A stretch of 32,204 nucleotides of DNA. It comes from a virus. Numbering within the stretch: the first letter of the stretch is position 1; every line of letters begins with the position of its first letter. Made by a program: the position numbers and the translations under genes. A model generated the notes under the pieces. It did not search any database and had not been told where the DNA came from. It saw only the letters and a list, made by a program, of their open reading frames with translations. The stretch is taken from positions 1 to 32,204 of the IMG/VR virus record IMGVR_UViG_3300025736_000106. One strand, 5' to 3'. Shown piece after piece: positions 24,250 to 31,582 of the stretch.

Positions 24250-24673
24250 CGTAGGCCCCCCTGGTCTCGATTGACTTTATCGCCTCGATCACGTTGTGCG
24301 CCTTTTTAAAGGACAGAAAATTCTCATGATCCACCCGGAAACGCTTCTTTAAAAAGCCCCTCAAGGCCTTCCTCTCCTGGCCTTTCTTGTAGTAGGCAGC
24401 GCCCAGGCTCCACCACAGCGCGTATATCTTTTTTATCTGCTTATCGGTTGCCATGCCCGGCCTGTGTGCCTTGCCCGGCTCAGGCCCCAGGTTGCACTCA
24501 AAACCGCAGCCCTCGTAGTAGCGCATCACGGCGAGAAAGCCCTGATAGTCCAGGTGCTTTGACGAGCGGGCGCCGCCGATATCGGCCTGGATGTCCAGGC
24601 GCGTGTCGGCGTCTATGCCCAGCCGTTGGGGCGCGATATGCAAAAGCGCTTTCTGTTTACTTGTGAGCGCCAT
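24224..24673 (-). CDS. gemA: GemA-like regulatory protein (Mu gp16 family)
   Basis: The segment MATDKQIKKIYALWWSLGAAYYKKG and the start KQKALLHIAPQRLGIDADTR match the GemA/gp16 family (DUF1018). Mu GemA affects host gene expression and DNA supercoiling, and the gene lies in the early region after B, as here. The family's C-terminal helical block is seen as FLSFKKAHNVIEAIKSI. The 149-residue length is normal. Its start overlaps the small zinc-ribbon gene by 17 bp. Confidence 0.88.
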   Translation of the reverse strand: MALTSKQKALLHIAPQRLGIDADTRLDIQADIGGARSSKHLDYQGFLAVMRYYEGCGFECNLGPEPGKAHRPGMATDKQIKKIYALWWSLGAAYYKKGQERKALRGFLKKRFRVDHENFLSFKKAHNVIEAIKSIETRGAYDASSRPGV

Positions 24674-24833
24674 CTCCTGCTCCCAGGTTGGTTATAATCT
24701 GCCTGCCCGCGGGCGGCCCCAGCCACCTGTTTATCCATGCCCACGCGGGGCTTGCGCACTTCGGGCACTGAGTCAACTCACCGTCAAAGATCTCGTCACA
24801 ATCAAGACACACCTTGCTGGTTTTAAGTTTCAT
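24657..24833 (-). CDS. Small zinc-ribbon protein
   Basis: The ATG at 24833 follows AAGGAGG and gives a 58-residue protein MKLKTSKVCLDCDEIFDGEL, then CPKCASPAWAWINRWLG. The two CxxC pairs are 13 residues apart, forming a rubredoxin-like knuckle pair. A longer frame from 24896 has no such site. It overlaps the upstream winged-helix gene by 4 nt. Confidence 0.75.
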   Translation of the reverse strand: MKLKTSKVCLDCDEIFDGELTQCPKCASPAWAWINRWLGPPAGRQIITNLGAGDGAHK

Positions 24834-25312
24834 GACAGTCCTCCTTGAGTTCGCGTCACTCCTGCCGTCTTCCGTATCTCTTTCAATCTCTTGCACTTGG
24901 CAGTGTTTACGGGCGCGTCCGGCCCAGGGTCCTTGACCAGGCGCCAGTGGTATTTGTCAATTTTCCGCAAATACCCGAACCCCTTAAGACAATTGAGGTA
25001 TTCAAGTACGGTCGGCCTTGCGGCGCCTGATAGGCGCTCGATCTCAGCCGCCGTAAACGTCCGGTGGCTCCTTACCAGGTGCCACACCACCTCAAGCTTT
25101 GTGCGCTTCACCGTCAGGCCCCTGTATTTGTAAAGGCCGGTCGCGATCCGCTCGATCTCGCCGCGCTTTACAAAATCCCGAAGCATATTCTTGACTTGTT
25201 TCCTCTGGGAGTAGCGCTCAAGAGCTACGGCATTGGCAATCGCGGAAGGCGTAAACACGCCCATCGTCTTTGCCTCCTTGCGTATCTGAGCCGCCATATC
25301 ACCCCATGCCAT
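24830..25312 (-). CDS. Two-domain winged-helix protein
   Basis: Two DNA-binding-like units are visible: residues 20-65 (FTPSAIANAVALERYSQRKQ...LRDFVKRGEIERIATGLYKY) and 75-128 (VVWHLVRSHRTFTAAEIERLSG...CLKGFGYLRKI). Each has a winged-helix order with a recognition helix and a beta hairpin. The C-terminus is Lys/Arg-rich. It begins as TGATG on the MuB stop, so it is translated with the transposition genes and may regulate early transcription or aid replication. I do not recognise the exact family. Confidence 0.7.
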   Translation of the reverse strand: MAWGDMAAQIRKEAKTMGVFTPSAIANAVALERYSQRKQVKNMLRDFVKRGEIERIATGLYKYRGLTVKRTKLEVVWHLVRSHRTFTAAEIERLSGAARPTVLEYLNCLKGFGYLRKIDKYHWRLVKDPGPDAPVNTAKCKRLKEIRKTAGVTRTQGGLS

Positions 25313-26028
25313 CAGTTACCCCTTAAGCCCTGCGCCAGGGCGCGCTTTATTACATCATCGTTTGGATCATTATGGCCGCTTGCGATCATGATCTCTTTTA
25401 TCCGCCGGATATCGCGCACAACCAGCCGGAAATCGCCTTCCGCCGCCTCCTCGATCCTCTTTCCCTGGGCAGCTGAAAGCTTTAAACCTGCCGCTTCTTT
25501 GGCAAAATAGAGCACATCCACAGCAGATATCGGCCCGAAGCCGACAGCCTTTAGTGTCCGGCTCCAGATCCTGCGCTCGCGCTTCATCTTGTGCATGATG
25601 AGCTTTTCGCCCACGAGCGCCCACGGCACGCATGTAATGTCCGCAAGATCCCTTATCACCTCAAGCGCGCTCGCGCTCACCTTGTCCGCCTCATCGAGCA
25701 CGATCACCGTGTCCGGGTCATCCTCAAGCCGTGCCACAATCGCCTCAAAGCAGGGCTTCTTCCTTTTAGGTACAGGGTCAACCTTAAGCTCAAAGCACAA
25801 GTCCTGGAGCATCCACAGCTCGCTCCACAGTGTCTTTGCTCGGCAGTAGGTCCAGCCCTCCTGGGCTGAGAAAAACCGCGCGGCAGTCGTCTTACCCCTG
25901 CCTGCCTGGCCCCAGAACACAAGCAGCCTCGGCTCGCCTGCGGCCCTTTCAGCCTCTTTCATTGCGGTGATAAAGCTTTTTGCGTTCTGAGTTTGTACAA
26001 AGATATTTTTAAGCAGATTCCCGTTCAT
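25312..26028 (-). CDS. B: MuB-like transposition ATPase
   Basis: The 238-residue AAA ATPase has Walker A WGQAGRGKTT (GQAGRGKTT at 40-48) and Walker B VIVLDEAD (108-115). It has the compact AAA core of the MuB family (Mu B is 312 residues) but lacks a distinct N-terminal HTH. MuB proteins coat target DNA, pick the insertion site and stimulate the transposase. The ATG at 26028 has AGGAGG at ideal distance and overlaps the transposase stop (ATGA). The GTG at 26034 is too close to the Shine-Dalgarno sequence. Confidence 0.93.
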   Translation of the reverse strand: MNGNLLKNIFVQTQNAKSFITAMKEAERAAGEPRLLVFWGQAGRGKTTAARFFSAQEGWTYCRAKTLWSELWMLQDLCFELKVDPVPKRKKPCFEAIVARLEDDPDTVIVLDEADKVSASALEVIRDLADITCVPWALVGEKLIMHKMKRERRIWSRTLKAVGFGPISAVDVLYFAKEAAGLKLSAAQGKRIEEAAEGDFRLVVRDIRRIKEIMIASGHNDPNDDVIKRALAQGLRGN

Positions 26029-28109
26029 AGACACACCTCCTGCTCATCTGTTAGCCAGAGCTCGCGCAGAAACTCAAACCGGTCCGCAAGCTCCTTATAA
26101 AGTTCGGTAGATTCAAAATACCGCATGAATTTTTTCTGATCAGGCCCAAGCACCCCATCCTTTGACTCCCGCTCAAGATACGCCTCGTACCTGTCAGGCT
26201 CACTGTCAAAGCTCTCCACCGTCCTGGGCTTAAGCTCAAGCACCTTCATCTTCTCGGCCTGCCGCTCGATATGCTCTGCCTCACCCTGGGTGGTTGTCTG
26301 TTTTTCAGGCTCGGCCGGCCTGGCGGGTGCTTCCACCGCCCCGTATTTTTCATCTATCAGCCGCGGAGCGTTTTCCACCCACTCGCGCGCGGTCGACTCG
26401 GTTGACTTTTTAAGGGAGTTCTTCTGCACGATCCCCGCCTTAACAGCCGCAATGTCATCCTTGGTCCCGGTGATCCGGGCGATCGGATGCACGCCTTGAA
26501 CAGGCTGCGCCTGGCAGATCTGGCGGGTGCCGTCCTCTGTGTAGACAAAGACCTGGCTTAAGTCTTCGAGATCGTATTTCACGATCACCCGCTGCCTGAG
26601 TCCGTAAAGGGCCGAATCATAGTAGTGGCGGCCGAACATACTCACGCCGTTTCTGCCCACCACCTTGGCAGTGCTTGCCATCATAAGGTAGTTAAGCTCG
26701 GCCGCATCAACACCCGGCCCCTTGCCGGCTTCAAACACGTCAACAGGTGCCAGTCCCTTAAGGCCTCTGTGCGACCGGCCGGCATAAGCCTCGTACCACT
26801 CCTCTATTATCCGGCCCGCCTCTTCAATGGTAGGGGTCCAGTCGCCGTATCTTTTCTTATGTATGCGCTTGTGAAGCCTCTCCGACCTATGAAGGTGCGC
26901 GGGCTTGTTCGCAATCGATGTACCGCAATATGTAGGCATCAGCCGTTCAAGCTCGGAAAACGTCCCGAAAAACCGCTCGACCGGCTTGCTCTGCCCGTGA
27001 TACGGCCACGCAAAGATCGTCTCCATCCCGAGCCTGGCATAAAGGCCGTAAAAGCCCATCTCCTCAAAATCAATATCTTTACTGGTGAAAAATTTCGACT
27101 TGAACGCCCGTCCGTTATCCAGATACGCCACGCGCGGGACCTTCCCCAGGCGCAGGATAGCGGATCTTAGAGCGGCCGATATGCACTGGGTGTCCTCCGT
27201 GGCCATGATCTGCCGCGCAAGCGGCATGCGGCTTGCCCAGTCGTACCAGCAAAGGAGCGTCGGCCGGATCGGTTTGCCTGTGAAAGGGTGCAGCACGTTG
27301 AAATTTAAGATATGGCCGTCTGCGACCAGCACGTCACCCACTTCAAGGAGCGTTGAATCGCGCTCAAGATAGGGCAGCACCTTGTCGTTTAATGCTTTTT
27401 CTCCCTCGCGGGCAAACACCCACTGGTCGAAATTACTGTTCCCCCAGTCATCTAAGGCGCGCAAAAGCGTCGCCTCGCTGCTCGGAGAGGCCACCCCGTT
27501 TTTCTCTAGCTTGAGTTTCGCAAGACGCACCGCCTCGCTTTTCCTCAGCCTGTTCGGATGGAGCGCAAACTGGAGCACCGCCTGAACCTCTGCATCCGAT
27601 GTCTTGCGGCACCCCTTGCGGTTCCCGTATCTGGGGGCAAGCGCCGTATACTCAAAGCTCGCGTCTTTAAGCTGCTTTACCCAGCGCTCCACTGTCTTAA
27701 GAGAGGTAGCACCCAGCACTTCATACACGCGCGGAAACAAATTGCCCGTGTTATATCCTTTTATAAAGGTGCGGGCGGCCTTGCCTTTTTTGCCGTTTGC
27801 CTTTTCCTTGTGCCCGCTGAACTTCCTTACAAGCTCGGAGCGGGCAAGGGCGATGCTGTTCTGCTCCGCTGTTAGATCCGGGCACACGACCGTCACCCTA
27901 TCCTTATTATATAAGGATAGAGCGTCCCTCCCTTTTGAGAGAGATAAAGCCGCTTTCACATCTTCCGGCAGTGAATCCACGTCATAAAGCCTCGCCCGGT
28001 TAAATCCCACACTGTATCGCCACCCGGCGCTGTTTGCCCGGCTGACGACCGCCTGCTTTGACACACCCTGAGCAGACGCGATATCCTTTGCGCTCACCCG
28101 CTCAGACAT
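26025..28109 (-). CDS. A: MuA-like DDE transposase
   Basis: This 694-residue protein carries an N-terminal Mu-type HTH (residues 1-60, MSERVSAKDIASAQGVSKQA) and the core RNase H-like domain. The catalytic triad is readable: D264 in VLVADGHI, D331 in VAYLDNGRAF and E378 in SKPVERFFGTF. The following beta-barrel region (about 480-545) and a C-terminal helical part that contacts MuB complete the family plan (Mu A is 663 residues). It catalyses donor cutting and strand transfer for integration and replication. It is in operon with the ATPase gene. N-terminal residues 1-60 could bind internal enhancer/operator sites. Confidence 0.97.
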   Translation of the reverse strand: MSERVSAKDIASAQGVSKQAVVSRANSAGWRYSVGFNRARLYDVDSLPEDVKAALSLSKGRDALSLYNKDRVTVVCPDLTAEQNSIALARSELVRKFSGHKEKANGKKGKAARTFIKGYNTGNLFPRVYEVLGATSLKTVERWVKQLKDASFEYTALAPRYGNRKGCRKTSDAEVQAVLQFALHPNRLRKSEAVRLAKLKLEKNGVASPSSEATLLRALDDWGNSNFDQWVFAREGEKALNDKVLPYLERDSTLLEVGDVLVADGHILNFNVLHPFTGKPIRPTLLCWYDWASRMPLARQIMATEDTQCISAALRSAILRLGKVPRVAYLDNGRAFKSKFFTSKDIDFEEMGFYGLYARLGMETIFAWPYHGQSKPVERFFGTFSELERLMPTYCGTSIANKPAHLHRSERLHKRIHKKRYGDWTPTIEEAGRIIEEWYEAYAGRSHRGLKGLAPVDVFEAGKGPGVDAAELNYLMMASTAKVVGRNGVSMFGRHYYDSALYGLRQRVIVKYDLEDLSQVFVYTEDGTRQICQAQPVQGVHPIARITGTKDDIAAVKAGIVQKNSLKKSTESTAREWVENAPRLIDEKYGAVEAPARPAEPEKQTTTQGEAEHIERQAEKMKVLELKPRTVESFDSEPDRYEAYLERESKDGVLGPDQKKFMRYFESTELYKELADRFEFLRELWLTDEQEVCL

Positions 28110-28150
28110 CCTGATTCCCGCTTATTGATATCTCCTGAAACATCTATAGT

Positions 28151-28636
28151 TCACCCGTTTTTAAGCTCTTTTTTAAGCCTCTGCATCTCGCCGACCATCT
28201 CGTCGATCTTGCCCAGGGCCATCTGGCGTTTCTCATCCCCGCTTATCACCTGGCCGTCTTCCGCCTCGGCAAACACACTTGCCGGCTCAAGACTGCCGGT
28301 CACACGCTGGATAGCAAAAATCATATAAGCTGGAAGATAATACTCGGTAGGTTTACTCAAATAGTGGTTAAGCATGTGGATTGATAAACGCTCACTCCAC
28401 CCGAAATACTCATTTATGCCGTCGCACACCTGCTCGCGGCTCAACCCCTTTTTTCGGATCGCGTGCTTACATGCCACAGCAACCTTAACACAGGCATCCT
28501 CAAAGCCCTGGGTCGGCAGAGGCACTGTCTCGGTTTTCCGTATAATGGTCTCTTTCAGGCGGCCGTAGTCGTCAATCGCGCGGTCAAAATCAAAAGCGAT
28601 CTGCCTGTCGTTTATTTTTTTACGAGCCTTAGACAT
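28151..28636 (-). CDS. Early protein of unknown function
   Basis: The 161-residue protein lies between the Ner-like and transposase genes. It is helical with a possible HTH in the segment KGLSREQVCDGINEYFGWSE and ends with a coiled coil (LGKIDEMVGEMQRLKKELKNG). An AGGG precedes the ATG. Genes in this position in Mu-like phages of many genomes are early and may act with the transposase or in regulation. I cannot name it. Confidence 0.7.
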   Translation of the reverse strand: MSKARKKINDRQIAFDFDRAIDDYGRLKETIIRKTETVPLPTQGFEDACVKVAVACKHAIRKKGLSREQVCDGINEYFGWSERLSIHMLNHYLSKPTEYYLPAYMIFAIQRVTGSLEPASVFAEAEDGQVISGDEKRQMALGKIDEMVGEMQRLKKELKNG

Positions 28637-28656
28637 TGCAAAACCCTGTTTGATGG

Positions 28657-28668
28657 GTTATTAATAAC
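28657..28668. promoter_or_regulatory. Perfect palindrome GTTATTAATAAC downstream of the Ner-like gene
   Basis: A 12-bp perfect palindrome in the 42-bp gap between the Ner-like gene and the next early gene, followed by a related GGTAATAA. It may be an operator for the Ner-like protein or another regulator acting on the transposase operon. No clear promoter hexamers were fixed. Confidence 0.4.
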
Positions 28669-28678
28669 GGTAATAAAA

Positions 28679-28906
28679 TCACTGTTGTTTGCGGTCACGG
28701 CGATTCGTCCTTAATATGTATTGAGGGAAAACCTCATAGGGTTCCCGGCTGAGCTTTTTCGCAATAAAGACCATGAGGGGCTCGGAGCCCCAGCACGTGT
28801 TAATAAGACGTGACACGTGGTACTCAGAGCACCCGTATTCGAGCGCGATCGCCTTTTGTGTGATCCCGGCTTTTTTAAGCTCTGCCTGTATGTCTGCGGG
28901 ATGCAT
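28679..28906 (-). CDS. ner: Ner-like HTH regulator
   Basis: The 75-residue protein begins MHPADIQAELKKAGITQKAI and contains an HTH of the Ner/Nlp group (ALEYGCSEYHVSRLINTCWG). Mu Ner (75 residues) turns down early and repressor transcription after infection. The lengths match and it is ahead of the transposase gene as in Mu. Its Shine-Dalgarno AGGAGG lies in a small palindrome shared with the divergent plus-strand frame. Confidence 0.8.
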   Translation of the reverse strand: MHPADIQAELKKAGITQKAIALEYGCSEYHVSRLINTCWGSEPLMVFIAKKLSREPYEVFPQYILRTNRRDRKQQ

Positions 28907-28935
28907 CTTAAATTTACCTCCTGAAAGGAGCGGTT

Positions 28936-29100
28936 ATAGATAAATCAAAAGCTGTTGAATTGGCTGCGGGCATTGTTGAACACTTAATTGATATAAAAGC
29001 TGTGAGTCTTGACCCTGATATAGCCAAAAGCCCTTCAACTGTTTTAGCGGTCATCGAGTCTGTCGCTAAGGGCTTGGTTGATATCGAACAGAAGATCTAA
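28936..29100 (+). pseudogene. Plus-strand 54-codon frame with ATA in the start position
   Basis: After AAAGGAG and 5 nt, the frame ATA GAT AAA TCA AAA runs for 54 codons to TAA at 29098. It reads DKSKAVELAAGIVEHLIDIK and ends ESVAKGLVDIEQKI, an amphipathic helical protein that looks natural. There is no ATG, GTG or TTG at the start, so either AUA is used (rare) or an ATG has mutated to ATA. Its 5' side faces the Ner-like gene 29 bp away. Family unknown. Confidence 0.5.
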
Positions 29101-29172
29101 GCTCCTTCAATCGGCGTCATCATAAATCTACCGAAGGTGACAGCCAGGATAAATATTTGCAGGATTTGACAG

Positions 29173-29424
29173 TCACACTTTTGATCGTCGAGCCCTATAA
29201 TATGACTGAGCCAGCTTTGTGGTTTTTTTGAGTTTTTCTTCGGCTATCGTAGAAACCTTTTTTTGAGGGCTTCCGTCGGGAATTGGAGCGGTTGCGGTAA
29301 CCCGCTGCGTCTCAATTAAGTGCGCCCAGGTAAAAGTCAAAGTATCCTGAGCCTCTGAAACCGTAAGGCCTTCAAGGGTGTTTATAAGCTTATTTGCGAA
29401 AGTTTCTCTTTTGTCTTGGTCCAT
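29173..29424 (-). CDS. Small early protein of unknown function
   Basis: The 83-residue protein MDQDKRETFANKLINTLEGL continues to a basic C-terminus (AEEKLKKTTKLAQSYYRARRSKV). AAGGAG lies 7 nt upstream of the ATG. It is divergent from the plus-strand zinc-ribbon gene, with only 27 bp between the start codons, and the two Shine-Dalgarno sequences form a palindrome. A 72-bp gap without a gene follows it at 29101-29172. No family is recognised. Confidence 0.65.
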   Translation of the reverse strand: MDQDKRETFANKLINTLEGLTVSEAQDTLTFTWAHLIETQRVTATAPIPDGSPQKKVSTIAEEKLKKTTKLAQSYYRARRSKV

Positions 29425-29451
29425 TTTTTAACTCCTTATAAAGGAAACGCT

Positions 29452-29658
29452 ATGTATCTCGAATACGTTATATGCTCTAATCCTTCGTGTAAATTCAGCG
29501 TCCAAGGTAATGAAAACACGCTGAAAGGGTGCCCTTATTGTGGAAGTAAATTGATCTACAGTTGCCCGGCTTGTGGCGAGAGCATTCAACATAAGAATGC
29601 CCTCTTTTGCCACAAATGCCTAAAGCCCCTTAAGCCGGAGCCTGGGCCGCAGGAGTAA
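29452..29658 (+). CDS. Plus-strand zinc-ribbon protein with four Cys pairs
   Basis: The 68-residue protein starts at 29452 after AAAGGA and reads CSNPSCKF (CxxxxC), GCPYCGSKLIYSCPACGESI and FCHKCLKPLKP. This gives four Cys pairs, enough for two zinc ribbons in tandem. It is transcribed in the same direction as the repressor and opposite to the early operon. Its 3' end overlaps the 3' end of a minus-strand zinc-ribbon gene by 29 bp. Function unknown. Confidence 0.75.
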   Translation: MYLEYVICSNPSCKFSVQGNENTLKGCPYCGSKLIYSCPACGESIQHKNALFCHKCLKPLKPEPGPQE

Positions 29659-29829
29659 GCGAAGCGCTCCCGCAAGCTGGACAGCCGTTAAACTTGGGAG
29701 CGTTCTCTCCCCAGAGATGATAGCCCTGGCCGCATGCGGCACAGTGGTCTGGAAAGGCCGTAGATCCGCCCGGCACATTGAGCAGAACGCATGATCAATC
29801 TCAATACTTGCTCCACATCTAGGACACAT
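29630..29829 (-). pseudogene. Zinc-ribbon gene split by a -1 frameshift
   Basis: From the ATG at 29829 (AAGGAGG upstream) the frame gives MCPRCGASIEIDHAFCSMCR then ADLRPF and runs on with non-Cys sequence to 29620. In the -1 frame, beginning around codon 25, it reads FPDHCAACGQGYHLWG and FNGCPACGSASLTPAAQAPA, stopping at 29632-29630. Joined, the two parts make a double zinc ribbon with four CxxC motifs, like its plus-strand neighbour. So the gene seems broken by a one-base change, or uses a frameshift. No strong slippery heptamer is present. It would be the first gene of the leftward early operon. Confidence 0.6.
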
Positions 29830-29863
29830 CACAATACCTCCTTGTCTATTTTGGGGGTTGAAA

Positions 29864-29894
29864 TTTATAACAGTTATATACCGATAAGCGACAA
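29864..29894 (-). promoter_or_regulatory. Candidate early promoter with operator dyad TATAAC-A-GTTATA
   Basis: In the gap between the repressor and the first leftward gene a perfect dyad TATAAC-A-GTTATA lies at 29866-29878. On the minus strand TTGTCG (29894-29889) and TTATAA (29870-29865) with an 18-bp spacer make a modest promoter. The dyad overlaps its -10 side, as expected for a repressor or Ner operator. Assignment is by pattern only. Confidence 0.4.
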
Positions 29895-29895
29895 C

Positions 29896-30378
29896 ATGTC
29901 AAGAAAAAAATCGTGTACAGACAATAATATTTGCCAGCGAATAAAGGAGTTGCGATTAAAATTAAGACTCTCCGGCGTAGTGTTTTCTAATAATATAGGT
30001 ATATCGCAGGGTTATTTATCTGATATTGAAAATTTTAGAGCTGTTCCAAATAAAACACTCCTCTTAGCAACGTCATATGCCTATAATGTGAATTTTGATT
30101 ATCTCTTAAAAGGCGAGGGTGATCCTTATATAAAGGATAGGGTAGGGGGTGACATCCCGGAAGACGATCCTCACAGGGAACTGCTTTCCATGACCAGGGA
30201 GATATTAACATCCGATACGGATTACTCGGTATCCCTGAGCGCGAATATCAAATCTTTTCATAAAGCCCTGGTCACAGAGAAGAGCCTGGAGCAGCGGGTC
30301 ACAGCTCTGGAAGAACAGCACGAGAAAATAATCAAACAAAAGTTAAAGTCAACATCAGAGGCCGTTAATTATAAATAG
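29896..30378 (+). CDS. XRE-family phage repressor
   Basis: The 160-residue protein has an XRE HTH (residues about 12-70: RIKELRLKLRLSGVVFSNNI, GISQGYLSDIENFRAVPNKT, FDYLLKGEG) and a C-terminal coiled coil (LEQRVTALEEQHEKIIKQK). It is on the strand opposite to the early operon with a short divergent gap, the classic place for the lysogenic repressor. A longer frame from 29791 would overlap the zinc-ribbon gene and lacks a ribosome-binding site. No strong site is seen before 29896 either, so translation may be weak or leaderless. No protease-type C-terminal domain is present, so induction is not by RecA cleavage. Confidence 0.85.
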   Translation: MSRKKSCTDNNICQRIKELRLKLRLSGVVFSNNIGISQGYLSDIENFRAVPNKTLLLATSYAYNVNFDYLLKGEGDPYIKDRVGGDIPEDDPHRELLSMTREILTSDTDYSVSLSANIKSFHKALVTEKSLEQRVTALEEQHEKIIKQKLKSTSEAVNYK

Positions 30379-30403
30379 CTTCGCCCGGGTGGATTTCGAA
30401 ATC

Positions 30404-30757
30404 ATGCAGCCGCCTGCCAGGGCGGATAGATCGACCTGGCTGCCGCATTGGATTGTAAATAATAACCGGACTGTAATTGAGGCGACCGTATCAAGCTTTG
30501 GTTATATTTGTGATGCCTGGGTTAATGAATTATTCCAGGGGCCGCTTTCACCGAGTGAGATAGTAGGCCGCCATGTAAGGGATTTCATTTCTCTCAACAA
30601 CGCGGAAAGGGTTTTAAAGTGGATCGCCTCCGCCGTCACGGAAAAGAAGATCTCTCGCGGATATATTTTTTTAAGGTTATCGGTGGAACACCGACGGAGG
30701 GAGATACGGGTCTTCCCGCAGGACAATAATCATGCGCTGATGTATATTATAAAATAA
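30404..30757 (+). CDS. PAS-like protein downstream of the repressor
   Basis: The 117-residue protein has a PAS-like order: WIVNNNRTVIEATVSSFGYI, then PSEIVGRHVRDFISLNNAER, a helix and beta strands FLRLSVEHRRREIRVF. A GTG at 30389 would add five residues; the ATG at 30404 has GGTGG upstream. It begins 25 bp after the repressor stop, so it is cotranscribed and may sense a signal and act on the repressor. PAS assignment is by eye. Other small sensor folds are possible. Confidence 0.6.
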   Translation: MQPPARADRSTWLPHWIVNNNRTVIEATVSSFGYICDAWVNELFQGPLSPSEIVGRHVRDFISLNNAERVLKWIASAVTEKKISRGYIFLRLSVEHRRREIRVFPQDNNHALMYIIK

Positions 30758-30804
30758 CGACCAATATTAAACGCAAGGTCGGGGAGAGCCCATAGTTAAA
30801 TCTA

Positions 30805-31557
30805 TTATGCTATTAAAGCCGCCTTAAAAACTTCGGTTACACTTTTATTTTCCTGCTCTGCTATTAACTTTATTCCTTCCACTAAGCCGGCATTTAAGCG
30901 GGATGTGGATGTTCTATTTCCACCATCATCTTGTAACTTAATTTTTGGCAGATGATCGCATGATGTAATAATTTCATCCCCTGCAATAATCCAGTGGATA
31001 GGCGATGGTATGATCAAATGATCGATATTATATTCTTTTTGTAGATATTGCCAAAACTTTCCAGGCTTGAATATTTTTTTTACAATATGCTTTATTAATT
31101 TTCTTTTTAAGAATTCGGTATGTTGTTTTTTCGTTAATTTTAATAATGGCCGTAAAATGCCTTCCGGTAACCTAAAGGAGGTTTTCTTTGTTTCATCTTC
31201 ACCCCATCCAGTACAAATATTTAATATTTTAGCCATTCTCTTTAAATGCTTATGAGAGAGGTTTAATACCTTTTCTTTAGGAGAATAGTAAAGAAAATAA
31301 TATGCGGTATAGAGGATTGATTCAGAAACATTGGAAGGAATATTGTTTTCAGTGAAGCTGTTTATCTGATTGTCTTCAGCTTCAATAACCATAATAGGGT
31401 CCCAGACACCAAGTATATATCCGGGCGTAATCTCGGCACCGGCAATATAATCCTCGATCATTTTGGCAATAGCCCAATGCTCGTCGTTCGGGTTGCATAT
31501 TACAGGTTTATTATTATAATAGTTTTCGTGTGTACCCCAGAATATGGCTGTCTTCAT
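30805..31557 (-). CDS. Orphan protein with a ribbon-helix-helix-like C-terminus
   Basis: The 250-residue protein starts at 31557 (GGGAG upstream) with MKTAIFWGTHENYYNNKPVI. A 274-residue reading from 31629 is rejected because it runs through a promoter-like repeat. The N-terminal two thirds are not recognised; they contain a Tyr-rich helix (YTAYYFLYYS) and a very basic stretch (KRKLIKHIVKKIFKPGKFW). Residues 214-250 (NRTSTSRLNAGLVEGIKLIA then EQENKSVTEVFKAALIA) fit a ribbon-helix-helix fold. RHH domains bind DNA as dimers and often repress their own promoter. Five TGTATGGCAT-like repeats lie upstream. The gene is AT-rich, unlike the phage body, and is likely a recent acquisition. Confidence 0.7.
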   Translation of the reverse strand: MKTAIFWGTHENYYNNKPVICNPNDEHWAIAKMIEDYIAGAEITPGYILGVWDPIMVIEAEDNQINSFTENNIPSNVSESILYTAYYFLYYSPKEKVLNLSHKHLKRMAKILNICTGWGEDETKKTSFRLPEGILRPLLKLTKKQHTEFLKRKLIKHIVKKIFKPGKFWQYLQKEYNIDHLIIPSPIHWIIAGDEIITSCDHLPKIKLQDDGGNRTSTSRLNAGLVEGIKLIAEQENKSVTEVFKAALIA

Positions 31558-31582
31558 ATTTAGATCTCCCTTATTGCATATG

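Noticed and set aside
29428-29613. 61-codon minus-strand frame
   Set aside because: It is antisense to the zinc-ribbon gene at 29452-29658, which has four Cys pairs and a ribosome-binding site.
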